DNA from: Bradysia coprophila
Taxonomy: Eukaryota > Arthropoda > Insecta > Diptera > Sciaridae
Direction: 5' to 3'
Assembly: GCF_014529535.1 (NCBI RefSeq)
Contig: NW_023503501.1
Coordinates: forward strand, 4,284,150-4,348,149
DNA length: 64,000 bases
Part shown: one piece after another, positions 12,230 to 24,345 of the stretch
Position numbering within the stretch: position 1 is the first letter of the stretch
How the letters are laid out: every line of letters starts with the position of its first letter
The notes under the pieces: generated by a model
What the model was told of the DNA's origin: nothing
Databases searched by the model: none
What the model saw: the letters and a program-made list of their open reading frames with translations, nothing else
Translations under genes and position numbers: made by a program

Positions 12230-13395
12230 TTTAATTTGAATATACAGTTTAGATCAAACGCATTTGTCTCTTTCCTGCTTTATTGAACCAAAGTATCATC
12301 GTGCGATGTACGGCAACCAAAAATATTTTGGAAGTACAAGTCCCGGATGATTGACCCCAAAGAAACTCTTCACACAGCCTCTGGAATTCCCACTAAAATT
12401 TACCAAATTTGGATCTTGGAATAAGGGTCGACGGACGGTCGAAAACCAGTTTAAACAGGTCATATGACCTAAAGGTTCGATCTGATTGCAATGTTCAGGT
12501 TTCAGGTCAGGTTAATTACATTAGATTCTGGTCAGTTTAGGTAGACCTGACCTGTTCCGATAGCTTTATTTCAAAAGTAAAAAATCTGCTTCATCCTCAC
12601 GTTCCTCATAACTTTTTGTTTGGCTCTTTTTGCCTTCCCTTGTAGTTAAAATGGGAAGTCTTGAGCCCCATATCTGTTACGATCACTGAAAGAGAAAATC
12701 GAGTCATACAAATGTAACTCATAATTAGCCCGTTTACCCTACGCCGTTGCAGACCTAATACCCATTGACTGAAAGTAAGAGATTGGCCACCTAGTTCTCC
12801 TCGGAAATTATTAACCGGTTCCAGTGTTTTTGTAACTTTGAAGCCAAGTGGTGAAGATAGACAAGAAAGAGAATCACGAAACATTGTAAGCCAATTCACC
12901 ATCCACCACCAAATCCAACATTTTTTCAAAATTTACCCCACAAATGTTTCGCTGTTGATGAAAAACAGAATCAATGGAAGCTGCTTTGCACATAATAATG
13001 AACATTTGTAACTTGCATGTGTGCTACGTGCATGTTAGCAGATAGATAGACAATATATAACATATCGATGCATTTACATGGAAAATTAATCACCGAATTG
13101 ATTGATTTCGACACATTTGATCGGACTGCACCAGTCAGTATGTTTGTGAAAGTGGAGCTGGTAACAGAATTGTTCTCGTGAAAGAATTGTTCGTTCTCCA
13201 TATTATATTGAATGTTGAGTGTGTTGAACGGGTACGAATGTTGTCGCGGTAATAAATATAAATCAGTTTGTGTCTCGTCAAAATAAAATCAAAACATTTT
13301 GCATCAAGGAAATTAAAAGAGAAAAACTATTCGGCCAGTTCGAAAATAATCAAAAATTCGTTATTTGTGTCCTTTCGCCAAAAATTGTTTAAAAA
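12230..13395. other. Intergenic stretch between Psa and the LC3-like gene
   Basis: No gene is supported. A minus-strand open frame at 12606-12929 has no recognisable domain and no splice partners. A CAGGTT-rich patch lies near 12470-12560. The last 100-150 bp before 13396 are presumably the 5' UTR and promoter of the LC3-like gene. Confidence 0.4.
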
Positions 13396-15865
13396 ATGAA
13401 TTCCATTGACATTTATAATGCTCATCTGAAAATGAAAAGCACCAGTCGAGACTACAATGGGAATGTCAGCTACAAACGAAATGGAGGTATGGTTTTTTGT
13501 GACGAGATTTCTTTCTCTTCGTATCCGATTCGGATTCAATTCAGTCTATTGCTTTTTAGATCATTCAAGAGATGAAGTGCTAGCGATTCGTTTGAAATTT
13601 CCCACTAAACTGCCGGTAAGTTGACACGTTATTACAGAGATTTTACCGCTTAAAGTACATTATTGCAAGAGTAATTATGATTAATCGGTTGTGTTCAATT
13701 TGTCAATAAATGAAATCTACGTAAATATTGTAAGAGTTGATAAAGATTAGAGTGGCGCTTTGTCGTTTTGAATTGAAATATTTATAGGAAAATTTATTAA
13801 ATAAATAATTCAACTGTTATCGACAGCGAAGAGAAATAGTTAAATGTCTAAACGGGACAAGTCTATTTAGCGAATTATAGATAAAATGAAATTTTATTGA
13901 TTTAACTCCCTTTCAAATAGACTGACAATGTTAATAGAAGTTCTTTTATAGTTTAAAACAAAAAACAATTTGAAACCAAGCTGAATCAATGAAATTTCAT
14001 TTTTCTTATAATTCGCTAAAGTGACATGTGCCCCCTATGTATTTAACTATTCAAGCAATAAAGAGATAAATCGTGTCTAGCTCCAGTTGCCTACAAAATA
14101 GTCTATACAACTAAAGGAAAATGTTTTTTCTCGCTCGTGTGATTGTTGCCCTCGCCTTCTACTCGGACTTCAAACTGCACACTAATCAGAAATGATTTTT
14201 TCCTCTTAGTTGCGTTATTACAAATGATTCCGCATCAACGTGATCAAAATGCTTTGCATCAAAAGAAGTAAGTCTCTAATAGATTTCGTAGAGCCTGAAA
14301 TTGAAATCGGTTGAGCTCTTCTAACTTCTGCCGTTGAAATTGTTTTAAAATTAAATCTACCGGCCGGTGATGCAGTTTCCTTTCTTTCTTTTTTAAGATT
14401 GAGTGACCTAAAACATACTCGTTTTCCTTGTGGTAGGTTCGATAATCTTTTTTTTTAACATTCAACAAGCAATCTTTCACCGATTCATTTCCGAAAACGG
14501 AAAATTTTCCTGGAAAAACGTCCACAACCGAACCGATTTTATCGCCTTCCATTGAATAATCACATTTTAAACCCGGCAATAATTTGCCACTTGATTATAC
14601 ATCAATGTGCTGAATGTGCACTCATTGGCGAAAATAAGTTTAGAAAATGTTTTTCTTTTCACGTTTGTGTATTAAAACACATTTTAGCTTTAAGGTGACA
14701 CAAATTTACGTTTTTACAGTTTCGCGTAGAGATGATAATCAATAAATAAATTCCACAATCAGACTACGATCCAGCATTCGTTTTACGTTTTATCAGGACA
14801 GGTCGGTTTTTTTGTTTGTTATATTTATGAGTGAGAATGTGGAAAAAAGGGATGGATCGATTTGGAACAGATATTTTTTGTCCCAAGAGAACAGTACAGA
14901 ATGTAAATAAGGGTCCAATAAGCTTCAAAATGATAGCGATGACGACGCACCAAAATTGTCGATCCCATCAACGTAAAATTGTTCGTGTGTTTTCGGCCTA
15001 AAAAGAACGTTAAGAAATTTCAGAAAACGCTTTTTATCGACAAACAGAAATTTCCATTACCAGTTTCTACCTGCTTTTTACCGGTTTCTTATTTACCGTT
15101 TGTATTTGTATTCACCTTCGTGTGCCAACGATTTGAGCAGCAGTTCTTAAAGTTAGAAAATTTGAGTTCGATTTGAAATAGTCTTCCGTTCTTATTTCGA
15201 CCCTCTCTTATATCAAACAGACTAGTTATTGGACAACTAACTAGAAAAAAAAATAGTTTGCATTCGAGTCACCCTACCATATACTTAGTTAGCTTGAGTG
15301 TGACGGGTGGAAAAGAGTTGCTGCACCTAGATTTCTATTGGTCCTATTGTATGTACTTACCCTACTAACCGACATGGTATCTTTGAACAAATCTTTGAAC
15401 ATAATTTATTTTGGTAAGAAAAGAGTAAATCTCTTAAATCGTTTCAGGACGATCCACTTGTCTTATCTTCTTTATGCACAACTAACAATCATTTCCTTAA
15501 AAGAAACCTTTCTAAATTTTTACTTTTTCATTTATCAGATTATAGTCGAACGCTACTACAAAGAAGTGGAACTGCCGCACTTGAACAAACGAAAGTTTCT
15601 CGTGCCGCAAGAATTGACAATGTCCCAATTCGTATGCATCATACGCAACCGAATGAAAATTGGCCAGAGCAAAGCTCTCTTTCTACTGGTTAACAATCGA
15701 TCGATGATATCACTGAGCAGAACGATTGCCGAAATTTATTCCGAGCATTTACACGATGATGGGTTTTTATATGTAACGTATACATCGCAAGAAGTGTTCG
15801 GAACGGCAGATCCGGATGAAAACGTAAGTATGCGTTTGAACACGTACACTCCGCTCAACATATAA
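13396..15865 (+). CDS. Atg8-family protein of the LC3 subtype
   Basis: Ubiquitin-like protein that would be lipidated onto autophagosome membranes. Exons: 13396-13486, 13560-13615, 15539-15865 (157 residues). After a divergent, lysine-rich N-terminus it reads RLKFPTKLP-IIVERYYKEVEL, then HLNKRKFLVPQELTMSQF, ALFLLVNNRSMISLSRTI and DDGFLYVTYTSQEVFG. The ending YTSQEVFG resembles the LC3 ending (YASQETFG) rather than the GABARAP ending (YSDENVYG). The predicted processing glycine is Gly137. An unusually long 20-residue tail (TADPDEN-VSMRLNTYTPLNI) follows, which an Atg4 protease would have to remove. AAC/GTAAGT at 15823/15824 is a good donor, so the last residues could instead come from a further exon; the true tail is uncertain. 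The second intron (1.9 kb) holds a MITE. Confidence 0.88.
13868..14018. mobile_element. MITE family B, copy 1 (TAGCGAATTATA ends), in an LC3 intron
   Basis: About 150 bp with ends TAGCGAATTATAGATAAAAT and ATTTTTCTTATAATTCGCTA, an imperfect terminal inverted repeat built around ATGAAATTTCAT. A related copy lies at 22582-22750. TA at both outer edges would fit a Tc1/mariner-type duplication, but this is only suggestive. It sits in the second intron of the LC3-like gene. Confidence 0.7.
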
Positions 15866-16036
15866 GGAGGAAGATTAGTTGTTGTCTTAACAAGCACATA
15901 TTTACATCCAAAATACATTCGCATGAATCAATGAGCCATCGGCAGCGACGACAAAATGAATTATTTGATGAGGTCCGAACTAAAGTTGTTTTACATAGCT
16001 GAAAGCTGAAGGCTAACGAATCAATAGACTTTGTAG

Positions 16037-16241
16037 CACGACAGAGTAAAGTTAACCAGGCAGGAGCGCTGATTTGACTAGGGACCTGAATAATAATCTA
16101 GTAGCCTTATATTTATTGCGAACAAAATTTTTCAATTTATGTCAGTGTTCATTTGAGTTCATTTTCATCCAGTGTATTAGGTCCCTTATTTGACGTTTCG
16201 AAAATGAACCGCTCCTGCCTGGTTTATTTTACTCTGCCGTG
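16037..16241. mobile_element. hAT-like MITE family C, copy 1, with 8-bp TSD
   Basis: 205 bp beginning CACGACAGAGTAAAGTTAAC and ending TTATTTTACTCTGCCGTG, a terminal inverted repeat of about 30 bp including CAGGCAGGAGCG/CGCTCCTGCCTG. It is flanked on both sides by CTTTGTAG (16029-16036 and 16242-16249), a perfect 8-bp duplication as made by hAT transposases. A second full copy is at 44335-44536, a half copy at 52355-52466 and a left-end scrap at 54238-54260. Confidence 0.92.
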
Positions 16242-16249
16242 CTTTGTAG

Positions 16250-18741
16250 CAATACAGAAAATAGTAAGGTCAAACGAAGTAAAAGATTTGGTCTGTGCAC
16301 TATTCAATGCTTTGCACTTAGCCGGCATTTTGTGACAGTAAAGGCATATAAACCGTTTTTTTTAAACAATGAGGACTCTGCCTCTTTCCTATCGATAAAA
16401 ATAAATGTGACGCAACGATCAGCCAATCGGTATGAGTTCTTGAAGTCCCTAAGGCCGAAAACATATGAGTAGTTTTGTGATGAGATATAAGACTGTACAC
16501 TTTGGGAAGGTCACGCAGATATACAGATACGCGAGTGACGCACCTCACTTGACGTATAGCGCATTTTCATACAAAAAAAGCATCTACCGTGATGATTGTC
16601 GTCGCTGCCGTGACGGTGTGGTGATTTTTTTGCCTATCTAATAAAATGCATGACCTCTAAAAAAAAACAGTCTTGGATGGGATCGAAAATTACGCTGTGC
16701 TTCCATTGTAATCCGATATTCATCACAGGCTAAGCAATGCAAAACGCAGCATAATTGTCGATTTCAACAAAGTTTGGCCGAAAACACACGAACAATTTTA
16801 AGTTGTTAACTCGTTAAGTCCGACGTTAGGCATAATGCTCAATCTCAGAAGCGTAATGTGTTTCGGCCTAAACGCATGCTTACATCATCTATTCTGCGTT
16901 CTATTCTCTCACAAAAAAATCCAAAGAAATTCATAAAATCTTTCTATTCATTTGACGCCGAGTGTAATCAGTCGTTTGTTTAGTTTTTATCTTTGAAGTG
17001 AATGGTAATTTTCCACAAACGAAGCAAAAACAAATGTACTCTTTCCACATATATATGAATGGGTCATACCTCTCAGCGCTTTCTCTGTGTTTCGCTAAGC
17101 AAAATTCTATTTTTGTAATCGAAAGTTATCAATTTCTAATGAACCATAATAATGTTGCGAGAACAATGCGAAATGGGATATTTTTACCCATCCATTTGAA
17201 ATGGATGCAATGGAATATAATTCGAACGAGCAAGTGGAAATGTAAATCATTTCTGCGTTATTTTATTATAATGCATAGAAATTGACCGTTTTCTTCAGCC
17301 ACACCAGCAGAAAACACACTGCAATGAACTTTTATAAATTTATCGGTTTTCTTTTCTTTCAACACTCACTGTTTATAACATTCAGTGTGTATTGGCGAGA
17401 GGTTATCACAACCAACTTTAGAGACATTGTATATTTTAATTATTTTATTTTCGATTTATGCAATATACAAACTCCAATAAACATTTCTTCAGAATTTTTT
17501 CTTTTTCTCAATTCATTGGAGACATCGATCGACATTTTTTTTTTCGTTTCAAAGAAAAAATCTAAAATGAGCTGATAGGAATCTCTAGAAACTGGTGTAC
17601 TGTTTGCTTATATGAATTGAAAATGTCTTTAATTATCGTTAAAATATAAATATACCCCATGAACGAGTGCGAATTATCGTCACTAGCCCGTTATATATAC
17701 ATTGTGTGTACGTATATGAAACTGTTCGTATCGGCTGCTGTACATAACAATTTCTAGAAATTAATTTAAAAATTTATTTTCCAATTTTTTGTTGTTGTTA
17801 CGTTTTGAGCCAGATAACTTTAGATGAACCATTCACATTATAATGGTTTTTTGATACTACGGCTAGCGGTGCTTCATTATGTCGCACACACAAAATATCT
17901 TTTGTCCAAATATATGCTTCCACGCATCATCATTTTACGGCAATAAGAAATCCTAACCATTGCGGTAACATTGTGATGAATTGTCGAAAAATGTTTTAAT
18001 TAATTATAAGACAGAGTGAAGGAGAGAGATGCAGAAAGATGTGCCATCAATGTAGTTTGTACGTTTAGAATCAGGTAGTCAGTTAGTCAAATCTCTGATT
18101 AATATTGCCCTACGAATAGTAAAATGTACTACTGAAACAATTGAAGTAAAAGACTTTGCCTCAGATTTTGCATCAAATTCCTCAAACAATGGCGTACTAG
18201 ATTCCCTTGCCGTTTATAATATGAAAATCAATTAACGTGAAATTGATGTTGGAATATCAATTTGATATTATCGAAGTAACCAACATTTGTGAGTTAGGTC
18301 TAAGCAATCAAATTGTGTAGTCGTCATTCTAAATTAAATTGTCCTTTTGATCAAACGTGTTTGTCTCTAAATTCAATCTTCTCGGTACTTTGGAACCTTC
18401 CTAAATCCTGGTAATCTAACAATTGATTCTTGTAAAACTTCCGTTGTACAGGGTGAAAATTATAGTAACGGCCACCCAAAAGTATAGTTCCGTAATCAAC
18501 GTGATCCGCTGAAGATTAGCATTATAATTGTTCATAGCTACATTGATCTTACCGCCAATATAACCGGTCACTGTTGTCTTGCAATTTCTAGTTAAACTTG
18601 GTTTTTGCAAATTTGCAATTTGGTGAAATCGTTTTTAAGACCTTTAACATCAGTATCATTATCGGTTCTACTGTATTCTTTCTACTTTTCAAGTAATGTT
18701 TGTTAACCAAAAGAATTGGTACGTTTCTTGATTGTGACAAT
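16250..18741. other. 2.5-kb intergenic stretch, no gene seen
   Basis: Only short, AT-driven open frames occur, none with a recognisable domain or splice partners. A 24-nt sequence near 16775-16799 (GGCCGAAAACACACGAACAA...) is the reverse complement of one near 14976-15000, on the other side of the LC3 terminal exon, marking another dispersed repeat. Confidence 0.4.
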
Positions 18742-20418
18742 GAGAAATTACTGGTTGAAAGTTACTCAATTTATCATTTTTAGTCGCATTTGGATCGATA
18801 AATTGAGTAACTTTTAAGAGTCAATTCGCCAAAACTTCGAACAAGCCATCAGCGATTTTCGGCGGGTACACAATAATCGATTCAGGTGATCCTCCTGAGT
18901 CATTTGCAACAAAAAAAAATCCTCGAAATAATTATGTTTTCACGCCAGAAATCATGAAAAAATGTACTGCGCGAGGGTGACCAAATAGTACATTGAATGA
19001 CAAGGGGCGAAAGTAAAAAAATTCAACCGTGTGCGAGAGTTGGAGCCCGCGCCGAAGGCAAGGGCTCTAATCGCACAGGTTGAATTTTTTTTACTTTTGC
19101 CCCGAGTCGTTCATACTATTTTTTTTTATACCAACATTGAAAATTGATACGTATCGCAAACATCGCAACAAAATGTTGAAATAAAAAGGCATTTAGCCAG
19201 AAAATTTGGGGGGTCCAGGGGGCGGCAGCCCCCTGGTATATGAAAAATTTAATAATTTAGCCATCACAACAATAACACACACAAAAATTAAGATATAACT
19301 AACAAATCATTCAGTAACAAAAAGTATCAACTTTGTATGCTAATTTCAATAAGAACACTGGCGCACAGTGTTTACAATTTTGATCAAAGTATTCTGCATA
19401 ATATGTTCGGATTTTGTTGACAACTCGACTCGTTTCTCTCATTTTCTGTGACGTCAGTCACTTTCGCTGTTCGTTCAGTTGCGTTCGCTCTTCGTTAAGT
19501 ACTTTCTCCCCGTGGGATGCATTTTTTTACTTTCGCCCCTCATATGCGGGGCGAAAGTATCATTTTTCAATGTTGGTATCAAAAAAATAGTTTTTGTTGC
19601 ATATCACCAAGAATACGTAACGCATTTATCTGAAATTATGGTCATTGGTAGAGGTGTTGACGCCGCATAAGCTGGCCTTTAAAACATTTCGAAATTTTTC
19701 GTGTATGTGGTGCAGTAGCTATTTTAGGGGGAAAAAATTCCAGAGTGTTTTCAAAAAGTTACAACGATAGACTTCGAAGATATGGGTGTCGTTGGGTAGG
19801 TAGTGACCTCTACTATCCATGACACCATGAACCTACCGCGGCACGACTTTCGTTGAGCTTCAATTTTGATTGAAGTATACTAACACAAAAATTCTCTATA
19901 ATTCCACTTTTCTTCGCGTCTATTTCAATTTTTCTGACGTATGTGACAATTTTAAATCAGGGCTGCAGTTACTGGCACCTTACGCTTCGGGAAATTTCGT
20001 TTAGGGCCTATAAAATTTGAAACAAAACCAACTGATTCAATTGTGTCATGTGTTCCTCGGGTATCTCCAGACTTCCTAGTATGGCCAGTGCGGCACTGTA
20101 TCAAGTGTTTACTAGCATATTAGAATCATATTTTGTACTTTAGCCACTTACCGGAAGGATTTGGAAATATGTCGAATTTTTCGTATTCGTACATTTGTGA
20201 ACAAAAACTATTTTGGTCACCCTCGCGCAGTACATTTTTTCATGATTTCTGGCGTGAAAACATAATTATTTCGAGGATTTTTTTTTGTTGCAAATGACTC
20301 AGGAGGATCACCTGAATCGATTAGTGTGTACCCGCCGAAAATCGCTGATGGCTTGTTTTCATGTTTCATACAACTTGGTTGAAGTTTTGGCGAATTGACT
20401 CTTAACCAGTAATTTCTC
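18742..20418. mobile_element. 1.7-kb fold-back element with ~200-bp arms
   Basis: The left arm 18742-18982 and right arm 20215-20418 are inverted copies, sharing GAGAAATTACTGGTT, GAGTCAATTCGCC, AAAATCGCTGATGGCTTG and CGCGCGAGGGTGACC-type blocks. The left arm carries an extra ~60 bp that is itself a hairpin (AGTTACTCAATTTATC with its inverse). The interior has inverted GGGCGAAAGTA blocks (about 19000-19140 and 19520-19590) and a GC-rich palindromic motif CCAGGGGGCGGCAGCCCCCTGG near 19213. There is no transposase frame, so it is non-autonomous. Confidence 0.85.
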
Positions 20419-20726
20419 AAGTAATAAGGGATGTGACACCCCTCTAACTAAAGGTGTTATCGTAAAGCTCCTCAAAAATGGATGCTTTCCCACTAATTTA
20501 TTTCACCGGAAACGTACACACATTTAAACTAACGCCTTTCAGCTAAAACGTAATTTTTAAGATTACCGCCGACATTTTATTTCTACTGGGTCATCTCTTT
20601 TGAACCTCACATCACACCAAACGACAATATTGTACTTTGTTTACATGATTGTAGACCATAAATTTTTCATAATTTCGTTGGATTTGACGAATATTTTAAG
20701 GAAACCGCTTCGCGAACTGTTAAAAC

Positions 20727-21111
20727 TAGGGATGGGAGGCGTTCAAAATTATCGATAATATCAATCGAAAGAAATTATCGATAATCGATTAATCATATCG
20801 TTATCGATAATTTAATAATTATCGATAATTATCAAAATATCGAAATTCGATAATTATCAAAATATCGATATTTTGATATTTATCTGAAAATTCATGATAA
20901 TATACCGATATATCGGAATATATCGATAAATATCGGATTTTCGGACCGAAATATCGATATATCGAATTATCGATATCTTGATAATTATCAAAATATCAAT
21001 AATTATCGATTATCGATATTTTTTGATAATTTTCGATAAAAAAAGTCGATAATTATCGATTATCGATAATTGATAATTATCGATAATCATTTTCATTATC
21101 GCCCATGCCTA
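20727..21111. mobile_element. hAT-type MITE packed with TATCGATA motifs, 8-bp TSD
   Basis: 385 bp flanked by an exact 8-bp duplication GTTAAAAC (20719-20726, 21112-21119). The ends TAGGGATGGGAGGCG and CGCCCATGCCTA are imperfect inverted repeats of the TAGGGATGGGC type seen in hAT elements. The interior is almost entirely TTATCGATAA, ATATCGATAT and TGATAATTATCA words, a self-complementary array. TATCGATA equals the Drosophila DRE/BEAF-type core, so the element could bring binding sites, although the words may simply be structural. Confidence 0.9.
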
Positions 21112-21119
21112 GTTAAAAC

Positions 21120-22581
21120 AACACAAGAAGCACATTTCCGCGCAAAATCTGAATTAAATCACATCGAAATCACCGAAATTATTACAATTTTCACAACCAA
21201 CACTAAATTTTTGTGTTGGTGATTTGACGTTTCAAAAACAATACTCATGTTACGATTAACGACTTTGACGACGATTTTCTTCGTTAAACCATATTTGACT
21301 AAGCTCAGAGTGGATGTGATTTGGGTGTGAAATCGAGTGGGAAGTGCTATTTTCATAGATTTTCTTTTCGTGAAATACTTTAAACGAGACAATATTATTT
21401 TGAGAATGCCCGATGTACGAGTTTCTTATTTTTCGTTTTTCTTCTGATATGTGACAAAAAAATCGCGAAAAAAAATCGATCCGTCGCTCACTTATTGATC
21501 CAAAATCTATTACTTCAGCTTTCTACACATTCAGTTTGCTAATATAGAACACATTGCTTCATTTATTTTGGTCGTCGTTATCGACCAGGGCTGTAAACGT
21601 TTAGGTGGCCACTCAAAATATAAGACTCATGTGACTTTCGATATTCTAAAAACATCTACTAAAATGGCAATCTGCGTGACGTCTCCACGACAAAGCTAAG
21701 AACCTTGTTATTGGCAAGAGATGAATATCCGTCTGTAAAAGGTTAAGCCGGTATATAATTCAGTTCAATATTTATAATACGAAGAAAGAATACAGTGCAC
21801 TCTTGCATCGTTCAGATAGAAATGGGTCACAATTGAAATAAAGAGCTTAAATAGTGTGGAAACGACATGCACAATGCTTTCCCTATATATAATGTATGAG
21901 TTTCAAATAAGCCAAAAAATAAGAAAAAAAAAACAATTTCAAAGCGAAATAAAAGAAAAATTTAAATTTTGCTATGTAGAAACTTAGAAAATACAAATTG
22001 AACGTTCAGTCAGTGTTCAGCAAAATAAAAAGATTTTTTTTTGCCGATAAATATTATTCTTTAATCCAACTGGTAATGCCAGTTGGAAACCATTATTTGA
22101 ATGAAATATGTACGTACTAGTACGCAAATAAAGTGTAATCTCCTTACAATTCGAAAATTGCGTTTCTAATGCGAAAAGAAATTCTTCGAGACACGTAAAA
22201 TATTCTCTCAAAAAAGTATTGAATATTGTAGACACGTTTCGTCGATACATTTGCCGGCCAAAAATGAATGCTGCTGCAATTTTATCGTTTTATCAGGCAC
22301 GACTGCTTATACACAGAAATCATTTTTTTTTCTCGGTTCTAGACAATAGGTCATCTTAAATTAGATAATTTTATCGGATTAGTTACAATCGGGCGACTGA
22401 ACCTCTGAGCCTGATCAGCTTCTCATTTTCCACAGGTGAACCAGATCAAAAAACAAATCGTTTTCTTGTTTGCGTAGATACAGACTAGACCCGTACGCAG
22501 GTATTTTTTTTAAAATCAACTGAAAGAAAATCAAATGCACAAAAAACAGGCAAAAATATCTAAATGCAGAACGTGTCCAAT
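21120..22581. other. Intergenic stretch, no gene seen
   Basis: It contains a short hairpin near 21195-21235 (AACACTAAATTTTTGTGTTGG) and AT-rich unique-looking DNA. No coding exon is supported. Confidence 0.4.
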
Positions 22582-22750
22582 TAGCGAATAATAAGAAAAA
22601 TGAAATTTCATCGATTTGTTGCTTCGTTTACAATAGGCTGCCGATGTTATTCCTTATGAATTATCAAAATATTCTATTGATATCGTTCGTCAGACTATTT
22701 GAAACGAATTTACAGCAATGAAATTTCATTTTTCTCAGAATTTGTATAAT
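22582..22750. mobile_element. MITE family B, copy 2 (diverged)
   Basis: It starts TAGCGAATAATAAGAAAAAT, contains ATGAAATTTCATCGATT and, near the other end, AATGAAATTTCATTTTTCTC. It matches the element at 13868-14018 at both ends but with a decayed right terminus. Probably an older insertion of the same family. Confidence 0.6.
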
Positions 22751-23135
22751 TGAAGTAAATTCTATTGTTACCGATTGTTACAATACCAGAAAATCTCTTA
22801 CTTCAATGTTAAGTCAATTTCCATAACATTCCTTTGACGCCACAATTGATAGATGGGATAAGAAAATACTCCGTACGTGTGACGATGAAGACTATATAAG
22901 CAGTGTGATTGTATGAGTCGTCCAGCTAGTAAAACAGACGAAGCAAAGTTAGAAACAAATTCGGCTGACATTAACTGTAAGTGACACAACTTTCTAATTT
23001 TAACTAAACTTCAGGTCAACGTTAGATATTTTCTTATGCCATCTATCAGTTGTGGTTGTGGTAAAAACGTATGACCAGGCATAACCAGTGAATAAGTACC
23101 CATGCTGGAGAGGGATTACGACATCAGTTCTCTTT

Positions 23136-23327
23136 TCTCTATTCAATCAAAACTCTACCGATAGAGAACACGATTCACTATCTCATTGAAAGATGTCGCT
23201 GCACCAAAACCAATGTCATCAGAAAAATAATTAATTTTTTGCTCGACGGATTTTAGTCAAATAAAATGCCATCTTTCAACGAGATAGTGAATTGTTCTCA
23301 ATCGGTAGAGTTTTGATTGAATAGAGA
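23136..23327. repeat. Inverted repeat, ~60-bp arms
   Basis: The left arm begins TCTCTATTCAATCAAAACTC and the right arm ends GAGTTTTGATTGAATAGAGA. They stay complementary for about 60 bp through the GATTCACTATCTC and AAAGATG blocks, with about 70 bp between. It is probably a small fold-back MITE; no second copy was seen in the window. Confidence 0.75.
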
Positions 23328-24168
23328 AATCCACAAATTCGGTTAACATTAACGAGGTTCAGAACCTTGGGCATTAACTGTAAAACATATCGTCCGTCCT
23401 TCGTTGATTTTTTTTCTATAAAAAACATTTTTCTTTTCAGAAGTGACTGACCACTGAATAAAATGAGTTGCGAGAGAAAAAGAAGAGAACAACTGAAGAA
23501 GCTTTTGTGATATCTTATTAAACTTAAGAAACATTAATATTTACTTCGATTAAATACTTCAATTATTATCTGTTCGCTGAACGATTTCAATCGTCCGATT
23601 GCCCGGCACTCGATCGACGGAAGATACGGCGATGCTCAATGTGTACAATGAAATCAAATAATTTATTTATTAAAATTACAATTGAAATAAAGGGTTGTTT
23701 AAGTGGATGTCTATGATAACCAATTTTTGTAAAAATTTAATTTTCTTTTGTATTATTTGAATAAAAAACAATTTTGATATTGGCTCAAATGGTTTTACTT
23801 TAGACATCTAGATTAAGGCTAGCCTCGTTAATTGGTAATTGGTAACTTCCCTAACAGATGAGAATTGTATGAAGCGTAGATCGTCCCAAGCATTTTATAA
23901 ACTGTGGTTAGATGACGAAACGCATCTTTTGGAGCATACTCCTTCGTCCCAGCATTTTGTGTTGTGTGGTTCGACGATGACACCAATCACTGCCTATCTT
24001 TGAAAATTTGAGAAGAGTTTTCTTTAAGAAATTTTTTTTCTTATTTTTTTCTGATTTTCTGGATTTTTAAAATTTTCTAATATGTCAAAATTAAAAAAAA
24101 AAAAAATTATGGAGGTTGATAGTATCACGAACAATATGAAGCTTACTACATCGCCCCAGAATTTTGTA
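23328..24168. other. Intergenic stretch, no gene seen
   Basis: AT-rich sequence with homopolymer runs (poly-A near 24090-24108). Only short unassignable frames are present. Confidence 0.4.
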
Positions 24169-24345
24169 AATTCACGCCGTAAGTGTGCCTAAAATTTGAA
24201 TTTTAAGTGAACGATTCCTTGATAAAGTGAACCGAAAAATACATTTCAACGCTTTCAACGCTTCATTGTATGAAAATGACGCTACGTTAGAAAGACCTCC
24301 TCACTTTCCATTTTGAATTTTCGACCGCACTTACGGCGTGAATTG
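24169..24345 (-). mobile_element. MITE family A, copy 2 (reverse orientation)
   Basis: AATTCACGCCGTAAGTGTGC at the left and GCACTTACGGCGTGAATT at the right. The interior contains CTTTCCATTTTGAATTT, the reverse complement of copy 1 at 6506-6670. A duplicated GCTTTCAAC-type stretch makes this copy about 12 bp longer. Confidence 0.82.

Noticed and set aside
12606..12929. 107-codon minus frame downstream of Psa
   Set aside because: No domain and no promoter or poly(A) signal; probably chance or an old repeat.
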